Shown one piece after another: positions 23,446 through 31,174 of a DNA stretch of 64,000 bases. The stretch is taken from the NCBI RefSeq assembly GCF_001421535.1, contig NZ_LMKN01000012.1, positions 1 through 64,000 of the forward strand, given 5' to 3'. The position numbers and the translations under genes were made by a program. The notes beneath the pieces were generated by a model. That model searched no databases. It worked only from the letters and a program-made list of their open reading frames with translations, and was not told the DNA's origin. This DNA is from Sphingomonas sp. Leaf20. Lineage in GTDB: Bacteria; Pseudomonadota; Alphaproteobacteria; Sphingomonadales; Sphingomonadaceae. Position 1 is the stretch's first letter. Each line of letters opens with the position of its first letter.

Positions 23446-24560
23446 GACACGCCGATATAGGGCGCGAACTCACGGCGGCCCTCGTAGCGAAGCCGCAAAC
23501 CGGCCTCCAGGTCCGTCAGCCCGGAGCCGATCCCGGTCTCCCGCACGTCCTGGGCGGCGAAGTTGGCCTCTACCCTGGGCTGGAGAACGAAGTAGTTGGT
23601 GATGCGCTGGTCGTAATAGCCCTCGGCGCGGGCGAGCACGTCCCCCTTGTCGGAGAGGAACAGCGCGCCCTCGACCTCGAACTGGTAGGGGGCCAAGCCC
23701 TCGATCCCGATCGTCGCATAGGTGCGCGACGGGTTCGGCTTGAAGTCGTAGCGGACGCCGGCCTGGAGATTCCAATAGGGATCGAGGGCATGGCTGTAGA
23801 GCGCCTGCACCTCGGCGCTCTCCAGCGCCTTGCCGAAACCACCTTCGCCTTCTGACTTCAGCCAAAGGCGATTGATGTCGCCTCCGACCCAAGCCTCGCC
23901 ATCCCAGCGGTAGCCGTCGCTTCCTTTGCGGGCCTGATACTCCGCAAGATTGAAGAGCACCTGATAGTAGGTCATCCCGCCATGCTCGCGCCGCAGGTCG
24001 TTCTCGCGGGAGCTGGCCATGGCATCCGCCCCCCAGAAACGATCGGCGAGATGATCGCCGGGCGGAGCGGGAGCGGGCTTGTTGCCGGGGGGGAGGTCGG
24101 TCCCGATCTTGGCGCCTGTCTGGCTACCATCCATCGCCATGCCGGGCATCGCGCTCATGTCGTGCCCGGCGTGCGGGTCCTGCCCGGCTGCTGCCGGGGA
24201 ACCCATGCCGGGCATGGCGGACATGTCGTGCCCGGCGTGCGGATCTTGCGCGGGCGCGGGCTGCTGCTGAGCGCCCATGTCCATTCCCTGCATCCCGCTC
24301 ATGTCGTGACCGGCGTGCGGATCGGCCACCCGAGCCGGCGCGGCCTGAGCGCGACGCGGGGCCCTCCGAACCTGGGCCTTCTGCTTGGCCGCGGGCTTGG
24401 CTGCCGCTTTCCGCGCGGGCTTGGGGGTCGCCTTGGCCGCGGGCTTCGCCGGCATGGTCATTCCCGGCATGTTGTGCATGGAATGATCCATGCTCTGCCC
24501 GAACACAGGGCCGGCGACGACTGCCGAGGCAAGGCCGGCGAGAAGGAGTGACCGGTTCAC
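23346..24560 (-). CDS. copB: CopB outer-membrane copper resistance protein
   Basis: A 404-residue protein. A signal peptide (VNRSLLLAGLASAVVAG) leads into an Ala/Lys/Pro- and Met/His-rich region (~25-165) with three copies of a DPHAGHDMSxMxGM motif. The C-terminal CopB beta-barrel follows (~175-404, with RWDGEAWVGGDINRLWLKSE and EGLAPYQFEVEGALFLSDKG). The GTG start at 24560 overlaps the copA stop (GTGA); longer frames upstream are copA shadows. CopB sits in the outer membrane and its Met/His repeats bind copper exported or oxidised with CopA. Confidence 0.93.
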   Translation of the reverse strand: MNRSLLLAGLASAVVAGPVFGQSMDHSMHNMPGMTMPAKPAAKATPKPARKAAAKPAAKQKAQVRRAPRRAQAAPARVADPHAGHDMSGMQGMDMGAQQQPAPAQDPHAGHDMSAMPGMGSPAAAGQDPHAGHDMSAMPGMAMDGSQTGAKIGTDLPPGNKPAPAPPGDHLADRFWGADAMASSRENDLRREHGGMTYYQVLFNLAEYQARKGSDGYRWDGEAWVGGDINRLWLKSEGEGGFGKALESAEVQALYSHALDPYWNLQAGVRYDFKPNPSRTYATIGIEGLAPYQFEVEGALFLSDKGDVLARAEGYYDQRITNYFVLQPRVEANFAAQDVRETGIGSGLTDLEAGLRLRYEGRREFAPYIGVSWERQFGDTARFSRARGDDTGGFSFVAGVRTWF

Positions 24561-26533
24561 GCTGATGCCTCCCCGGCCTTGCGGACCTGGACGACGCGCA
24601 TCATCCCTGCGTGCATGTGGTAGAGCATGTGGCAGTGGAACGCCCAATCGCCTTCCTCGCCTGTCACGTCCCAGCTCACCGTGCCGCCTGGCTGGACGAG
24701 CACGGTATGCTTCCGGGGCGCATAGGCACCTTTCCCCGTCACCAGGTCGAAGAAGTGACCGTGGATGTGAATGGGATGGCCCATCATCGTGTCGTTGATG
24801 AGGGTGACACGCACCCGTTCGCCGTGCAGCAGGGTGATCGGATCGGGGCTCTCCGACAGCTTCTCGCCATCGAAACCCCACATGTACCGCTCCATATTAC
24901 CGGTAAGGTGGAGCTTGATCTCGCGCTCGGGTGCCCGCGTGTCGGGATTGCGATCGAGTGCCACCAGATCGCGATAGGTCAGCACGCGGTGCCCGACATT
25001 CTCGAGGCCCTGACCGGGCTCGCCCGTGCGATCGACTGGCATGGCCGAAATGGTCTGGACACCCGGACCCTTCTTCACACCCGGGGCCTTCGAGAAATCG
25101 CGCATGTTCATGCTGCCCATGTCCATTCCGGCCATCGGCTGCCCATCTGTCATGCCCGGCATCGCACCCGACCCATGATCCATCCCGGGCATGGCGCCGC
25201 TCTGACCCTGCGGCGCGGTCATCCCGGCCATGGCGCCGGCAGCAGCGCCGGCGGCACCATGGTTCATCTGGGAATGGTCCATGCCCTGCATCGAACCGGC
25301 ACCTGCGCCATGGTCCATACCGCCATGGTCCATGCCCGCCATTGATCCAGCCTGTGCGCCCGTCGCAGCGCTTCCCATGCCCTGCATGGAGCCGTGATCC
25401 ATCGTGCTCATGTCATGGCCGCCCATGCCCATGTCCTTCATGGTCGCGAGCGGCCGCTTGCGAAGTGGCGGGACTTCGGCAGCCATGCCCTCGCGGGGTG
25501 CGAGCGTCGCGCGCGCCATGCCGGAGCGATCGACGCTCTCGCCCACCAGCGTGTAGGCGCGCATGTCGGGCGGCGTGACGATCGCGTCATAGGTCTCGGC
25601 CGGGCCGAACTGGAACTCGTCGATCTGAACGGGGCGCACGTTCAACCCATCAGCCGCGACGATCGTCATCGGCAGGCCGGGGATGCGGACGTTGAAGGTC
25701 GTCATGGACGATGCGTTGATGAACCGAAGCCGCACCCGCTCGCCCGGCCGGAACAGCGCGGTCCAATTGTCCTTGGGACCATGGCCGTTGACCAGATAGG
25801 TGTAGGTCGAGGCGGTCACGTCGGCGACATCGGCGGGGTCCATCCGCATCTTGCCCCACATCAGCCGCTCTTTGAGCGGCTGATCCTTGCCCGCCAGCAG
25901 CCCGCTTAGGGTCTGGCGCTGGCGGTTGAAGTAGCCCGACTCCTTCTTGAGGCGGTCGAACAGGTAGTGCGGGTGCTGGAAGCTGTGATCGGACAGCACG
26001 ATGACGTGCTCGCGATCGAACTGCACCGGGTCGGGGTCCTTGGGGTCGATCAGGATCGGCCCGTAGTGCCCCTCCTGCTCCTGGAGCCCCGAGTGGCTGT
26101 GATACCAGTAGGTGCCGCTCTGGATGATCGGGAACTCGTAGGTGAAGGTCGATCGTGCCGGGATGCCTGGAAAGGCAATGCCGGGCACGCCGTCCATCTG
26201 AAAGGGCACCAGCAGCCCGTGCCAATGAATAGAGGTTTCCTCATCCAGATCATTAACGACGTGGAGGCGCACGTTCTGCCCCTCGCGCAAGCGGATGAGC
26301 GGAGCAGGCACGGTGCCGTTGATGCCGATCGCGTGGCTCTGCCGCCCGTCGATCATCATCATCTGGTGAGCGATCTTTAGCGTAATGTCGTCGCCCGAAA
26401 CTGTCGGCAACGGCTTGGCGATGCCCGCGGACACCGGCTGCGCCCACGCCGGCATATAGGCCGACAGAGCAAGGCCGCTTCCGGCTAGGGTGGCACCGCG
26501 CAGCACTTGGCGGCGGTCGAGAACGCGCGACAT
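24557..26533 (-). CDS. copA: CopA multicopper oxidase
   Basis: A 658-residue periplasmic copper oxidase with a Tat signal (DRRQVLRGATLAGSG, ~6-20). The trinuclear and type-1 copper ligands are visible as SIHWHGLLVPFQMDG, YWYHSHSGLQEQEG, GHPIHIHGHFFDLV and the C-terminal FHCHMLYHMHAGMM. A Met/His-rich loop at ~385-470 (repeated MDHGGM, MQGMDHSQMNHG, MPGMDHGSG units) adds Cu(I) sites. CopA oxidises Cu(I) to the less toxic Cu(II) and sequesters copper. It heads the copA-copB-PepSY-DUF305 run, 45 bp after the CnrH-like sigma gene. Confidence 0.95.
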   Translation of the reverse strand: MSRVLDRRQVLRGATLAGSGLALSAYMPAWAQPVSAGIAKPLPTVSGDDITLKIAHQMMMIDGRQSHAIGINGTVPAPLIRLREGQNVRLHVVNDLDEETSIHWHGLLVPFQMDGVPGIAFPGIPARSTFTYEFPIIQSGTYWYHSHSGLQEQEGHYGPILIDPKDPDPVQFDREHVIVLSDHSFQHPHYLFDRLKKESGYFNRQRQTLSGLLAGKDQPLKERLMWGKMRMDPADVADVTASTYTYLVNGHGPKDNWTALFRPGERVRLRFINASSMTTFNVRIPGLPMTIVAADGLNVRPVQIDEFQFGPAETYDAIVTPPDMRAYTLVGESVDRSGMARATLAPREGMAAEVPPLRKRPLATMKDMGMGGHDMSTMDHGSMQGMGSAATGAQAGSMAGMDHGGMDHGAGAGSMQGMDHSQMNHGAAGAAAGAMAGMTAPQGQSGAMPGMDHGSGAMPGMTDGQPMAGMDMGSMNMRDFSKAPGVKKGPGVQTISAMPVDRTGEPGQGLENVGHRVLTYRDLVALDRNPDTRAPEREIKLHLTGNMERYMWGFDGEKLSESPDPITLLHGERVRVTLINDTMMGHPIHIHGHFFDLVTGKGAYAPRKHTVLVQPGGTVSWDVTGEEGDWAFHCHMLYHMHAGMMRVVQVRKAGEASA

Positions 26534-26578
26534 GAAAGCTCCTAGAAGGTGGGCCGCTACCGGCCCGTTTCACTCCTT

Positions 26579-27172
26579 CTACGCGTCCCGCACGCCGATC
26601 CCTTGTTCGGTGTTCAACTTTTCGAGGAGGCGCGAGCGGGCACGGTAGAGGCGGGTTTCGACAGCCTTCTGGCTGATCCCCAGCACGTCGGCGGTTTCGG
26701 CTTGGCTCAAACCCTCGATGGTGCGCAGCACCAGAGCCTCTTTTAGATTCATGGGCAGAGCGGAAATGGCATCTGTTACCCGGTCCAACTCCTGGCGGTC
26801 GGCTGCGCCGTCGTCGATTGCCACCTGATCGTCCACCACAGCTTCAGCCCGATGATCGATGGGGGCCGCGAAGGAGAAGAACCGGCGCACCGTGCGCTTT
26901 CGCGCCCAGTCACGACATTTGTTGATCGCGATCGTCGAAAGCCACGCTCTCATGGCGCGCTGCCCGTCGTAGCGCGGGAGGGCCTGGTGTGCGGCGACGA
27001 ACGTCTCCTGCACCAGATCAAGCGCTTCGTCGGGTTCGCCGACGCATGCCCGCGCGAGCCGGAACACCGGCTGTTGGTAGCGTCGCACGATTTCGGCAAA
27101 AGCGGCCTGCCGACCGGCAATGCTGAGCGTCGCCAGCTCGCCATCGGACAGCGTGGTCCAATCGAGGCTCAC
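26579..27172 (-). CDS. ECF sigma factor, CnrH-like
   Basis: A 197-residue ECF sigma factor. Region 2 carries ARACVGEPDEALDLVQETFV and LSTIAINKCRDWARKR (~37-92), and region 4 carries ALPMNLKEALVLRTIEGL and TADVLGISQKAVETRLYRAR (~135-185). The GTG start at 27172 overlaps the stop of the sensor gene (GTGA). The three-gene order on this strand (small anti-sigma, periplasmic metal sensor, sigma) is exactly cnrY-cnrX-cnrH of Cupriavidus metallidurans, where CnrH is 191 residues. Its first targets are probably this operon and the copA run that follows by 45 bp. Confidence 0.9.
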   Translation of the reverse strand: MSLDWTTLSDGELATLSIAGRQAAFAEIVRRYQQPVFRLARACVGEPDEALDLVQETFVAAHQALPRYDGQRAMRAWLSTIAINKCRDWARKRTVRRFFSFAAPIDHRAEAVVDDQVAIDDGAADRQELDRVTDAISALPMNLKEALVLRTIEGLSQAETADVLGISQKAVETRLYRARSRLLEKLNTEQGIGVRDA

Positions 27173-27609
27173 CCCTGGCCGTCGGTGAGCGCCTTCACCA
27201 CCGCAGCATCGAATTGAGAGGTCTGATCGGTGCGCAGAAGCTGCCGCATGGCAAAGATATGCGCCAACGTGGCCTTCTGCAGCTCGCCCATCGCGGCATG
27301 GCTCTGATCGACCGCGGCCGTGACCCGCGGGCCGTTGCCGTGCTCGGCCTCGATCGCCTCGGCGAGCCGAGCATTGGTCGCGCGCAACTCCAGCTCGAGA
27401 GCGCGCCGTTGCACCGCGAACCGGTCCTCCAGAACCTTCAGCTTTGCCTGCTGATCGGCATCGAGCGCGAGCTTGTGGTGCAGGACCTCGTGCAGCGCGG
27501 CGCCCGGCTGCTTGGGCTGGGGCAACAGCGCACGTCCAACGAACACGCCCCCGATCGCCGCGAGAAAGGCGAGTACGACACACAGCAGGACGCGCTTGGT
27601 CGAGGTCAC
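27169..27609 (-). CDS. CnrX-like periplasmic metal sensor
   Basis: A 146-residue sensor with an N-terminal membrane anchor (VLLCVVLAFLAAIGGVFVG, 7-25) and a periplasmic helical-hairpin domain. H40, H44, E61, H117 and M121 are present. The Ni/Co ligands of CnrX are H42, H46, E63, H119 and M123, so all five match with a constant shift of two. The gene overlaps its anti-sigma and sigma neighbours by 4 bp each. CnrX releases its sigma factor on binding Ni or Co; here the neighbours are copper genes, so the true inducer (Ni, Co or Cu) needs testing. Confidence 0.87.
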   Translation of the reverse strand: MTSTKRVLLCVVLAFLAAIGGVFVGRALLPQPKQPGAALHEVLHHKLALDADQQAKLKVLEDRFAVQRRALELELRATNARLAEAIEAEHGNGPRVTAAVDQSHAAMGELQKATLAHIFAMRQLLRTDQTSQFDAAVVKALTDGQG

Positions 27610-27887
27610 GGCTCGCCGATCAGCAAAGTCGAGGGTGCGAGCGGCGAGGCCCCGCCGAGCGGTGCGAGCGACACCGCGGGGCTCGCGGTCGCGGGCAGCT
27701 CGGCGCCGATCATGCCGATCGCCAATGCCGCGACCGTCACCGCACCGATGCCGAGCCCGGCCTGTCGCACGACCGGCCGTGTGCCGATGCGCGCGAGAAC
27801 ACGTGCTTCGACGTCGTCCAGCGCAGCCGGAACAGGTGCTCCCGCCAACCTCACCAACGCTCTGTCCAGATCATCCATGTTTTCCAC
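27606..27887 (-). CDS. CnrY-like small membrane anti-sigma factor
   Basis: A 93-residue protein, close to CnrY (95 residues). A cytoplasmic N-terminus (MDDLDRALVRLAGAPVPAAL, suited to bind sigma) precedes one membrane helix (~47-62, GAVTVAALAIGMIGAEL) and a short periplasmic tail. It is first in a three-gene coupled operon with the CnrX- and CnrH-like genes. The 110-bp gap to the divergent copC gene (27888-27997) should hold both promoters; I could not assign boxes with confidence. Confidence 0.8.
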   Translation of the reverse strand: MENMDDLDRALVRLAGAPVPAALDDVEARVLARIGTRPVVRQAGLGIGAVTVAALAIGMIGAELPATASPAVSLAPLGGASPLAPSTLLIGEP

Positions 27888-27997
27888 TCCGCCCCTCTAA
27901 CACTGGTTACGCAGCGCTGCCCATCATCCCTCATCGGTCGCGTGAGGGGTGCGCGACCGTGCCGCGTAGAATGGACAGAACATCACGGAGTAACCGC

Positions 27998-28369
27998 ATG
28001 CGTCGCGCCCTAATCCCTGCCGCCCTTGCCATCCTCGGGCTCGCCAGCGCCGCCCAGGCTCATCCTAAGCTGCTGTCCGCCTCACCGGCGCCGAACGCGA
28101 CTGTCGCCAAGCCCGCGCGCCTCGCGCTGCGGTTCAGCGAGAAGCTGATGCCGAAGTTCTCGGGCGCGGACCTGATGATGACCGCGCATGGCGGCACCGC
28201 GCACGCGCCCATGAAGGTCGCGGCTGCGGCCGGGGTCGCCGATGATGGCCGCACGCTCGTCGTCACGCCCAAGGCGCCGCTCGCCGCGGGGCGCTACAGC
28301 GTCGCTTGGCATGTGGTCTCGGTTGACACCCACCGGGTAGCCGGAAACTTCGCCTTCGCGGTCAAGTAA
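27998..28369 (+). CDS. copC: CopC periplasmic copper-binding protein
   Basis: A 123-residue CopC protein. A signal peptide (MRRALIPAALAILGLASAAQA) leaves a mature chain beginning with His, the Cu(II) amino-terminal ligand used in CopC. The cupredoxin-like fold shows LRFSEKLMPKFSGADL and AWHVVSVDTHRVAGNFAF, whose His residues complete the Cu(II) site. The Met-rich Cu(I) loop of Pseudomonas CopC is reduced. It precedes copD by two bases and is divergent from the CnrYXH-like genes. Confidence 0.95.
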   Translation: MRRALIPAALAILGLASAAQAHPKLLSASPAPNATVAKPARLALRFSEKLMPKFSGADLMMTAHGGTAHAPMKVAAAAGVADDGRTLVVTPKAPLAAGRYSVAWHVVSVDTHRVAGNFAFAVK

Positions 28370-28371
28370 GG

Positions 28372-29301
28372 GTGGAGACCGACTGGCCGCTGATCGCGGT
28401 TCGCGTCGCGCTTTATGCAACGCTGAGCGGGTTGTTCGGCTTGTCGGCCTTTAGTCTCTACGGCCTCAAAGCCGGCGAGCGCGCCAATGCGCTCGCCTTG
28501 CGCCCCTGGCTCGTCGGAAGCGGCCTGCTCGGCCTCCTGTTCTCCGGGATCGCCCTCGCACTGCTCGCGGCGGCGATGGCCGGGGCACCGCCCTGGCCGG
28601 TCGATCAGGAGGCGATCGGGATGCTCCTCTCCGGGTCCGCAACGGGCACCGCGTGGGAAGCGCGCATAGCTGCGCTCGTGGTGGCGTCGGTCGCGGCCCT
28701 CGTGGCAACCGATCGCGCGGCTTTGCTCGGCTTGGTGACGTTCGCTGCGGCCGTGGCGCTCGCCACGCTTGCTTGGACAGGACACGGCGCGATGGACGAG
28801 GGCGCTGTTGGCTGGGTGCATCTGGGCGCCGACATTCTTCACCTGCTTGCGGGCGGAGCCTGGGCCGGAGCCCTACTCGGGCTCGTGCTTCTGGTCGCCC
28901 GGCCGGTCGGCCGCGTCGACGCCGCCCATCTGACTCTGACGCACCGCGCACTGCACGGGTTCGGCATGGTCGGCACGATCCTGGTCGGCACGATCGTCGT
29001 CACGGGTGTCGTCAACGCGTGGCTGCTGGTCGGCCTCGCCAATCTGCCGGACCTTCCGACTACGCGCTACGGCCAGCTTCTGATCGCCAAGCTAGCGCTG
29101 TTCGGCACAATGCTCGCGCTCGCGTCGCTCAACCGCTTCAGACTTACGCCGGCGTTCGAGCGCTCGATCGCCGCGGCCGATCATCACGGCGCGCTTCGCG
29201 CCCTGCGGCGCAGCCTCGCGGTCGAGGCGAGCTGCGCAGTGGCGATCCTGGCGCTCGTCGCATGGCTGGGGACGCTCGAACCGCCCGCTTCGGCGATGTG
29301 A
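28372..29301 (+). CDS. copD: CopD inner-membrane copper uptake protein
   Basis: A 309-residue membrane protein with eight predicted helices. The CopD segments WTGHGAMDEGAVGWVHLGADILHLLAGGAWAG and LTHRALHGFGMVGTILV are present, with His residues that could guide copper through the membrane. The GTG start lies two bases after the copC stop. CopC and CopD together are thought to import copper for cuproenzymes such as the CopA oxidase. A hairpin terminator follows at 29304. Confidence 0.93.
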   Translation: METDWPLIAVRVALYATLSGLFGLSAFSLYGLKAGERANALALRPWLVGSGLLGLLFSGIALALLAAAMAGAPPWPVDQEAIGMLLSGSATGTAWEARIAALVVASVAALVATDRAALLGLVTFAAAVALATLAWTGHGAMDEGAVGWVHLGADILHLLAGGAWAGALLGLVLLVARPVGRVDAAHLTLTHRALHGFGMVGTILVGTIVVTGVVNAWLLVGLANLPDLPTTRYGQLLIAKLALFGTMLALASLNRFRLTPAFERSIAAADHHGALRALRRSLAVEASCAVAILALVAWLGTLEPPASAM

Positions 29302-29303
29302 AG

Positions 29304-29328
29304 GGCGGGCGGCCAAGCGCCGCCCGCC
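29304..29328. terminator. Hairpin between convergent copD and copper-storage genes
   Basis: GGCGGGCGGC (29304-29313) pairs with GCCGCCCGCC (29319-29328) around CAAGC. It can serve both converging genes as a terminator; no long T-run follows. Confidence 0.65.
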
Positions 29329-29335
29329 TCGCCGC

Positions 29336-29671
29336 TCAGGCGGCCATCTTCTCGCATTCCTCGGCGCACCGCTCGCAGGCGGCGACGCACTCTTCCATCC
29401 CGTCCAGCCCTTTGCAGCTCGCCGCGCAAGCCCGGCAGATCTGAGCGCAGATGCCGCACACGAGCTTATGCTGGTCGGAGCCGCGCGCCATGAAGTCGAG
29501 CGAGGTGGCGCAAACCTGCGCGCAATCCAGCATGATCTTGATGTGGTCGGGCGCGGCGTGCGGGCCGCCTACCTGAAGGCAATGCTGCGTCGTCATCGAC
29601 AGACAGGTAATGTGGCAGTGGTGGCAGGCATCCATGCAGGCCTGCATTTCGGCGCTCATGTGGTGGTGCAT
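29336..29671 (-). CDS. Cytosolic four-helix-bundle copper storage protein (Csp-like)
   Basis: A 111-residue protein with 16 cysteines in CxxxC and CxxC spacing (positions 12, 16, 19, 23, 31, 50, 54, 72, 75, 79, 82, 86, 95, 99, 102, 106) and an N-terminal His run. The pattern lines the core of a four-helix bundle that can hold many Cu(I) ions. There is no signal peptide, as in the cytosolic Csp3 type. The longer frame upstream is non-coding. It converges on copD and completes the copper island. Confidence 0.9.
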   Translation of the reverse strand: MHHHMSAEMQACMDACHHCHITCLSMTTQHCLQVGGPHAAPDHIKIMLDCAQVCATSLDFMARGSDQHKLVCGICAQICRACAASCKGLDGMEECVAACERCAEECEKMAA

Positions 29672-30136
29672 CGTCGTTCTCCGCGTAAGGCCCCCCTTAT
29701 TCGCAGTACGTGCCGCACCGGTGCTTCCCTTAGATAGGTGCTTCCATTTATCGCTAATTGTTCGTGGCTTTCGATTAGGAGTAATCACAGTGATACCGCC
29801 CCGTTGACCTGTGACGTTGTGGGATATCGGTCTCCGATGGGTTGGTGCTCGTTGGTCTTTGAAAGGCCTAGGAACAAAAAGGATTTTCCTAGAAATCGGG
29901 GCCGGTTTTTTGAAGTTAGTCGCGGACTGTAAAAAGACCAGTATTCTAAGGTGCTTTCAGGGTATACGTTAAAAGCACCGGGGATTGTACACGCTGGGCA
30001 GCTTCACGTCGGCGAACCATAATCCTAACGGTGTGGTACAGAGCAGGCCCTCTGGCATACCGTGAGGACGGTTGCTGCTAGGCAGGTAAAGGTCTAAAAG
30101 TTGATAACGATGCTGATCAAAGGTGCAGAGGCCACT
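29672..30136. other. Gene-free, AT-richer gap between copper island and third toxin-antitoxin module
   Basis: 465 bp with lower GC than its surroundings. It contains the dyad at 29950-29979 and otherwise only short frames without support. It marks the left edge of the 30-46 kb accessory region. Confidence 0.5.
29950..29979. repeat. 30-bp dyad GGTGCTTT...AAAGCACC with GTATAC core
   Basis: GGTGCTTT (29950-29957) and AAAGCACC (29972-29979) flank CAGGGTATACGTTA. The right half, AGGGTATACGTTAAAAGCAC (29959-29978), matches 44361-44380 at 18 of 20 positions in direct orientation. A related core is at 1337-1346. Confidence 0.65.
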
Positions 30137-30382
30137 ATGACGCTACAGATCAACATAACGCCAAATGGGCGCATGAGCCTGCCTGCTGACGTTCGCAAGC
30201 GCTTGGGCCTGACGGGTGGCGGTGCGGTATATCTCGACGAAACCGAAGATGGCGTTGTTCTGCGAACCGCCAGCCAGGCGGTGGCAAGGGCGCAGGCGCT
30301 GGCCGCGCAATATACCGGCGGTAATCCCGACGCCTCGGTGGACGCCTTCCTACAACGGCGTCGTGAGGACAGCGGCGAATGA
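30137..30382 (+). CDS. AbrB/MazE-family antitoxin, module 3
   Basis: An 81-residue antitoxin with an AbrB domain (INITPNGRMSLPADVRKRLGL, ~5-25) and an acidic, Ala/Gln-rich C-terminal tail (SQAVARAQALAAQY). ATG 30137 is preferred to the frame's first ATG because a purine-rich ribosome site precedes it and the AbrB domain begins at once. It is coupled by a 4-bp overlap to the PIN toxin at 30379. It shares only family-level similarity with the two modules near the left edge, so it is not part of that duplication. Confidence 0.88.
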   Translation: MTLQINITPNGRMSLPADVRKRLGLTGGGAVYLDETEDGVVLRTASQAVARAQALAAQYTGGNPDASVDAFLQRRREDSGE

Positions 30383-30765
30383 GCGTGGTTCTCGACGCTT
30401 CGGCTCTCATCGCGATGATCAAGGGTGAAAAGGGATCCGCCAAGGTTGCAGCCGGTATTGCCGGTGCACGAGTGAGCAGCGTGAACTACGCCGAGGTGGT
30501 GACCCACTTCATCCATACCGGAATGCCCGAGCGAGAAGTTGATGCCATGCTTGATCCGCTGCCACTGACGGTAGTGCCGGCCGACAAGGCCTTGGCGCAA
30601 ATCGCCGGGCGGCTGCGCGCCGCGACGGCCGAGGCGGGCCTTAGCCTTGGAGATCGCTTTTGCCTGGCGCTTGCCCGACGGGATGGGTTGCCTGCTTGGA
30701 CCAGCGACCAGAACTGGAAGAAGGTCGCGGATGCGGTCGAGGTCAAGGTCGTGACGATCCGCTAG
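30379..30765 (+). CDS. vapC: VapC-type PIN-domain toxin, module 3
   Basis: A 128-residue PIN-domain RNase with catalytic acids D6 (VVLDASA), E39 (NYAEVV), D92 (SLGDRFC) and D110 (WTSDQNW). It has the same length and layout as the two left-edge toxins but a clearly different sequence, so it should recognise only its own antitoxin. The pair stands between the gene-free gap and the intergenic repeats near 31 kb, at the edge of the accessory region, where it could stabilise that segment. Confidence 0.92.
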   Translation: MSVVLDASALIAMIKGEKGSAKVAAGIAGARVSSVNYAEVVTHFIHTGMPEREVDAMLDPLPLTVVPADKALAQIAGRLRAATAEAGLSLGDRFCLALARRDGLPAWTSDQNWKKVADAVEVKVVTIR

Positions 30766-31174
30766 AACTTGGCGGGAAGGGGAGGGGGCAACCACCTGTC
30801 GATCCTCTGGGAGCGGAAGGTCTGCATTCTGGTGGAAAACCGCCTGTCCGCTGTTTGGCGGCATTTCGGCGAAAGCTGCCGGGCGACTTCCGACCCAATC
30901 CCGGCCGTTGGGCAGATCGGCGCGCCATCCCAAAACCCGCCCTTCCGAGAATCCGCAGCAGTCCCGTTTCTTCATGTTCAACAGACCATTTCGGGAAAAC
31001 TCAATCTGGAACAGATTTCGGGAAAGCGGCCCCGCGCGACGCCGCAAGAGGGCGGATGTTGTCCGGGCGATCCCGTTCAACCTTCCCAATCGGGAAAGCC
31101 CTGATCCAACGCACCCGTTCAGGGACCGGCACTGCCGACCGGTTTCCATCACAGCTTCTGCTTGGGAACGCGCG
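30766..31174. other. Gap with recurring TCGGGAAA motifs
   Basis: 409 bp without a convincing gene. TTTCGGGAAA or ATCGGGAAA occurs at about 30988, 31017 and 31091, twice preceded by AACAGA. These may be remnants of a repeat family or operator sites. Frames on both strands look non-coding. Confidence 0.4.

Noticed and set aside
29950..29979. XerC/XerD (pdif-type) site next to a toxin-antitoxin module
   Set aside because: The arms do not resemble the conserved XerC/XerD half-sites; kept only as an unexplained dyad.
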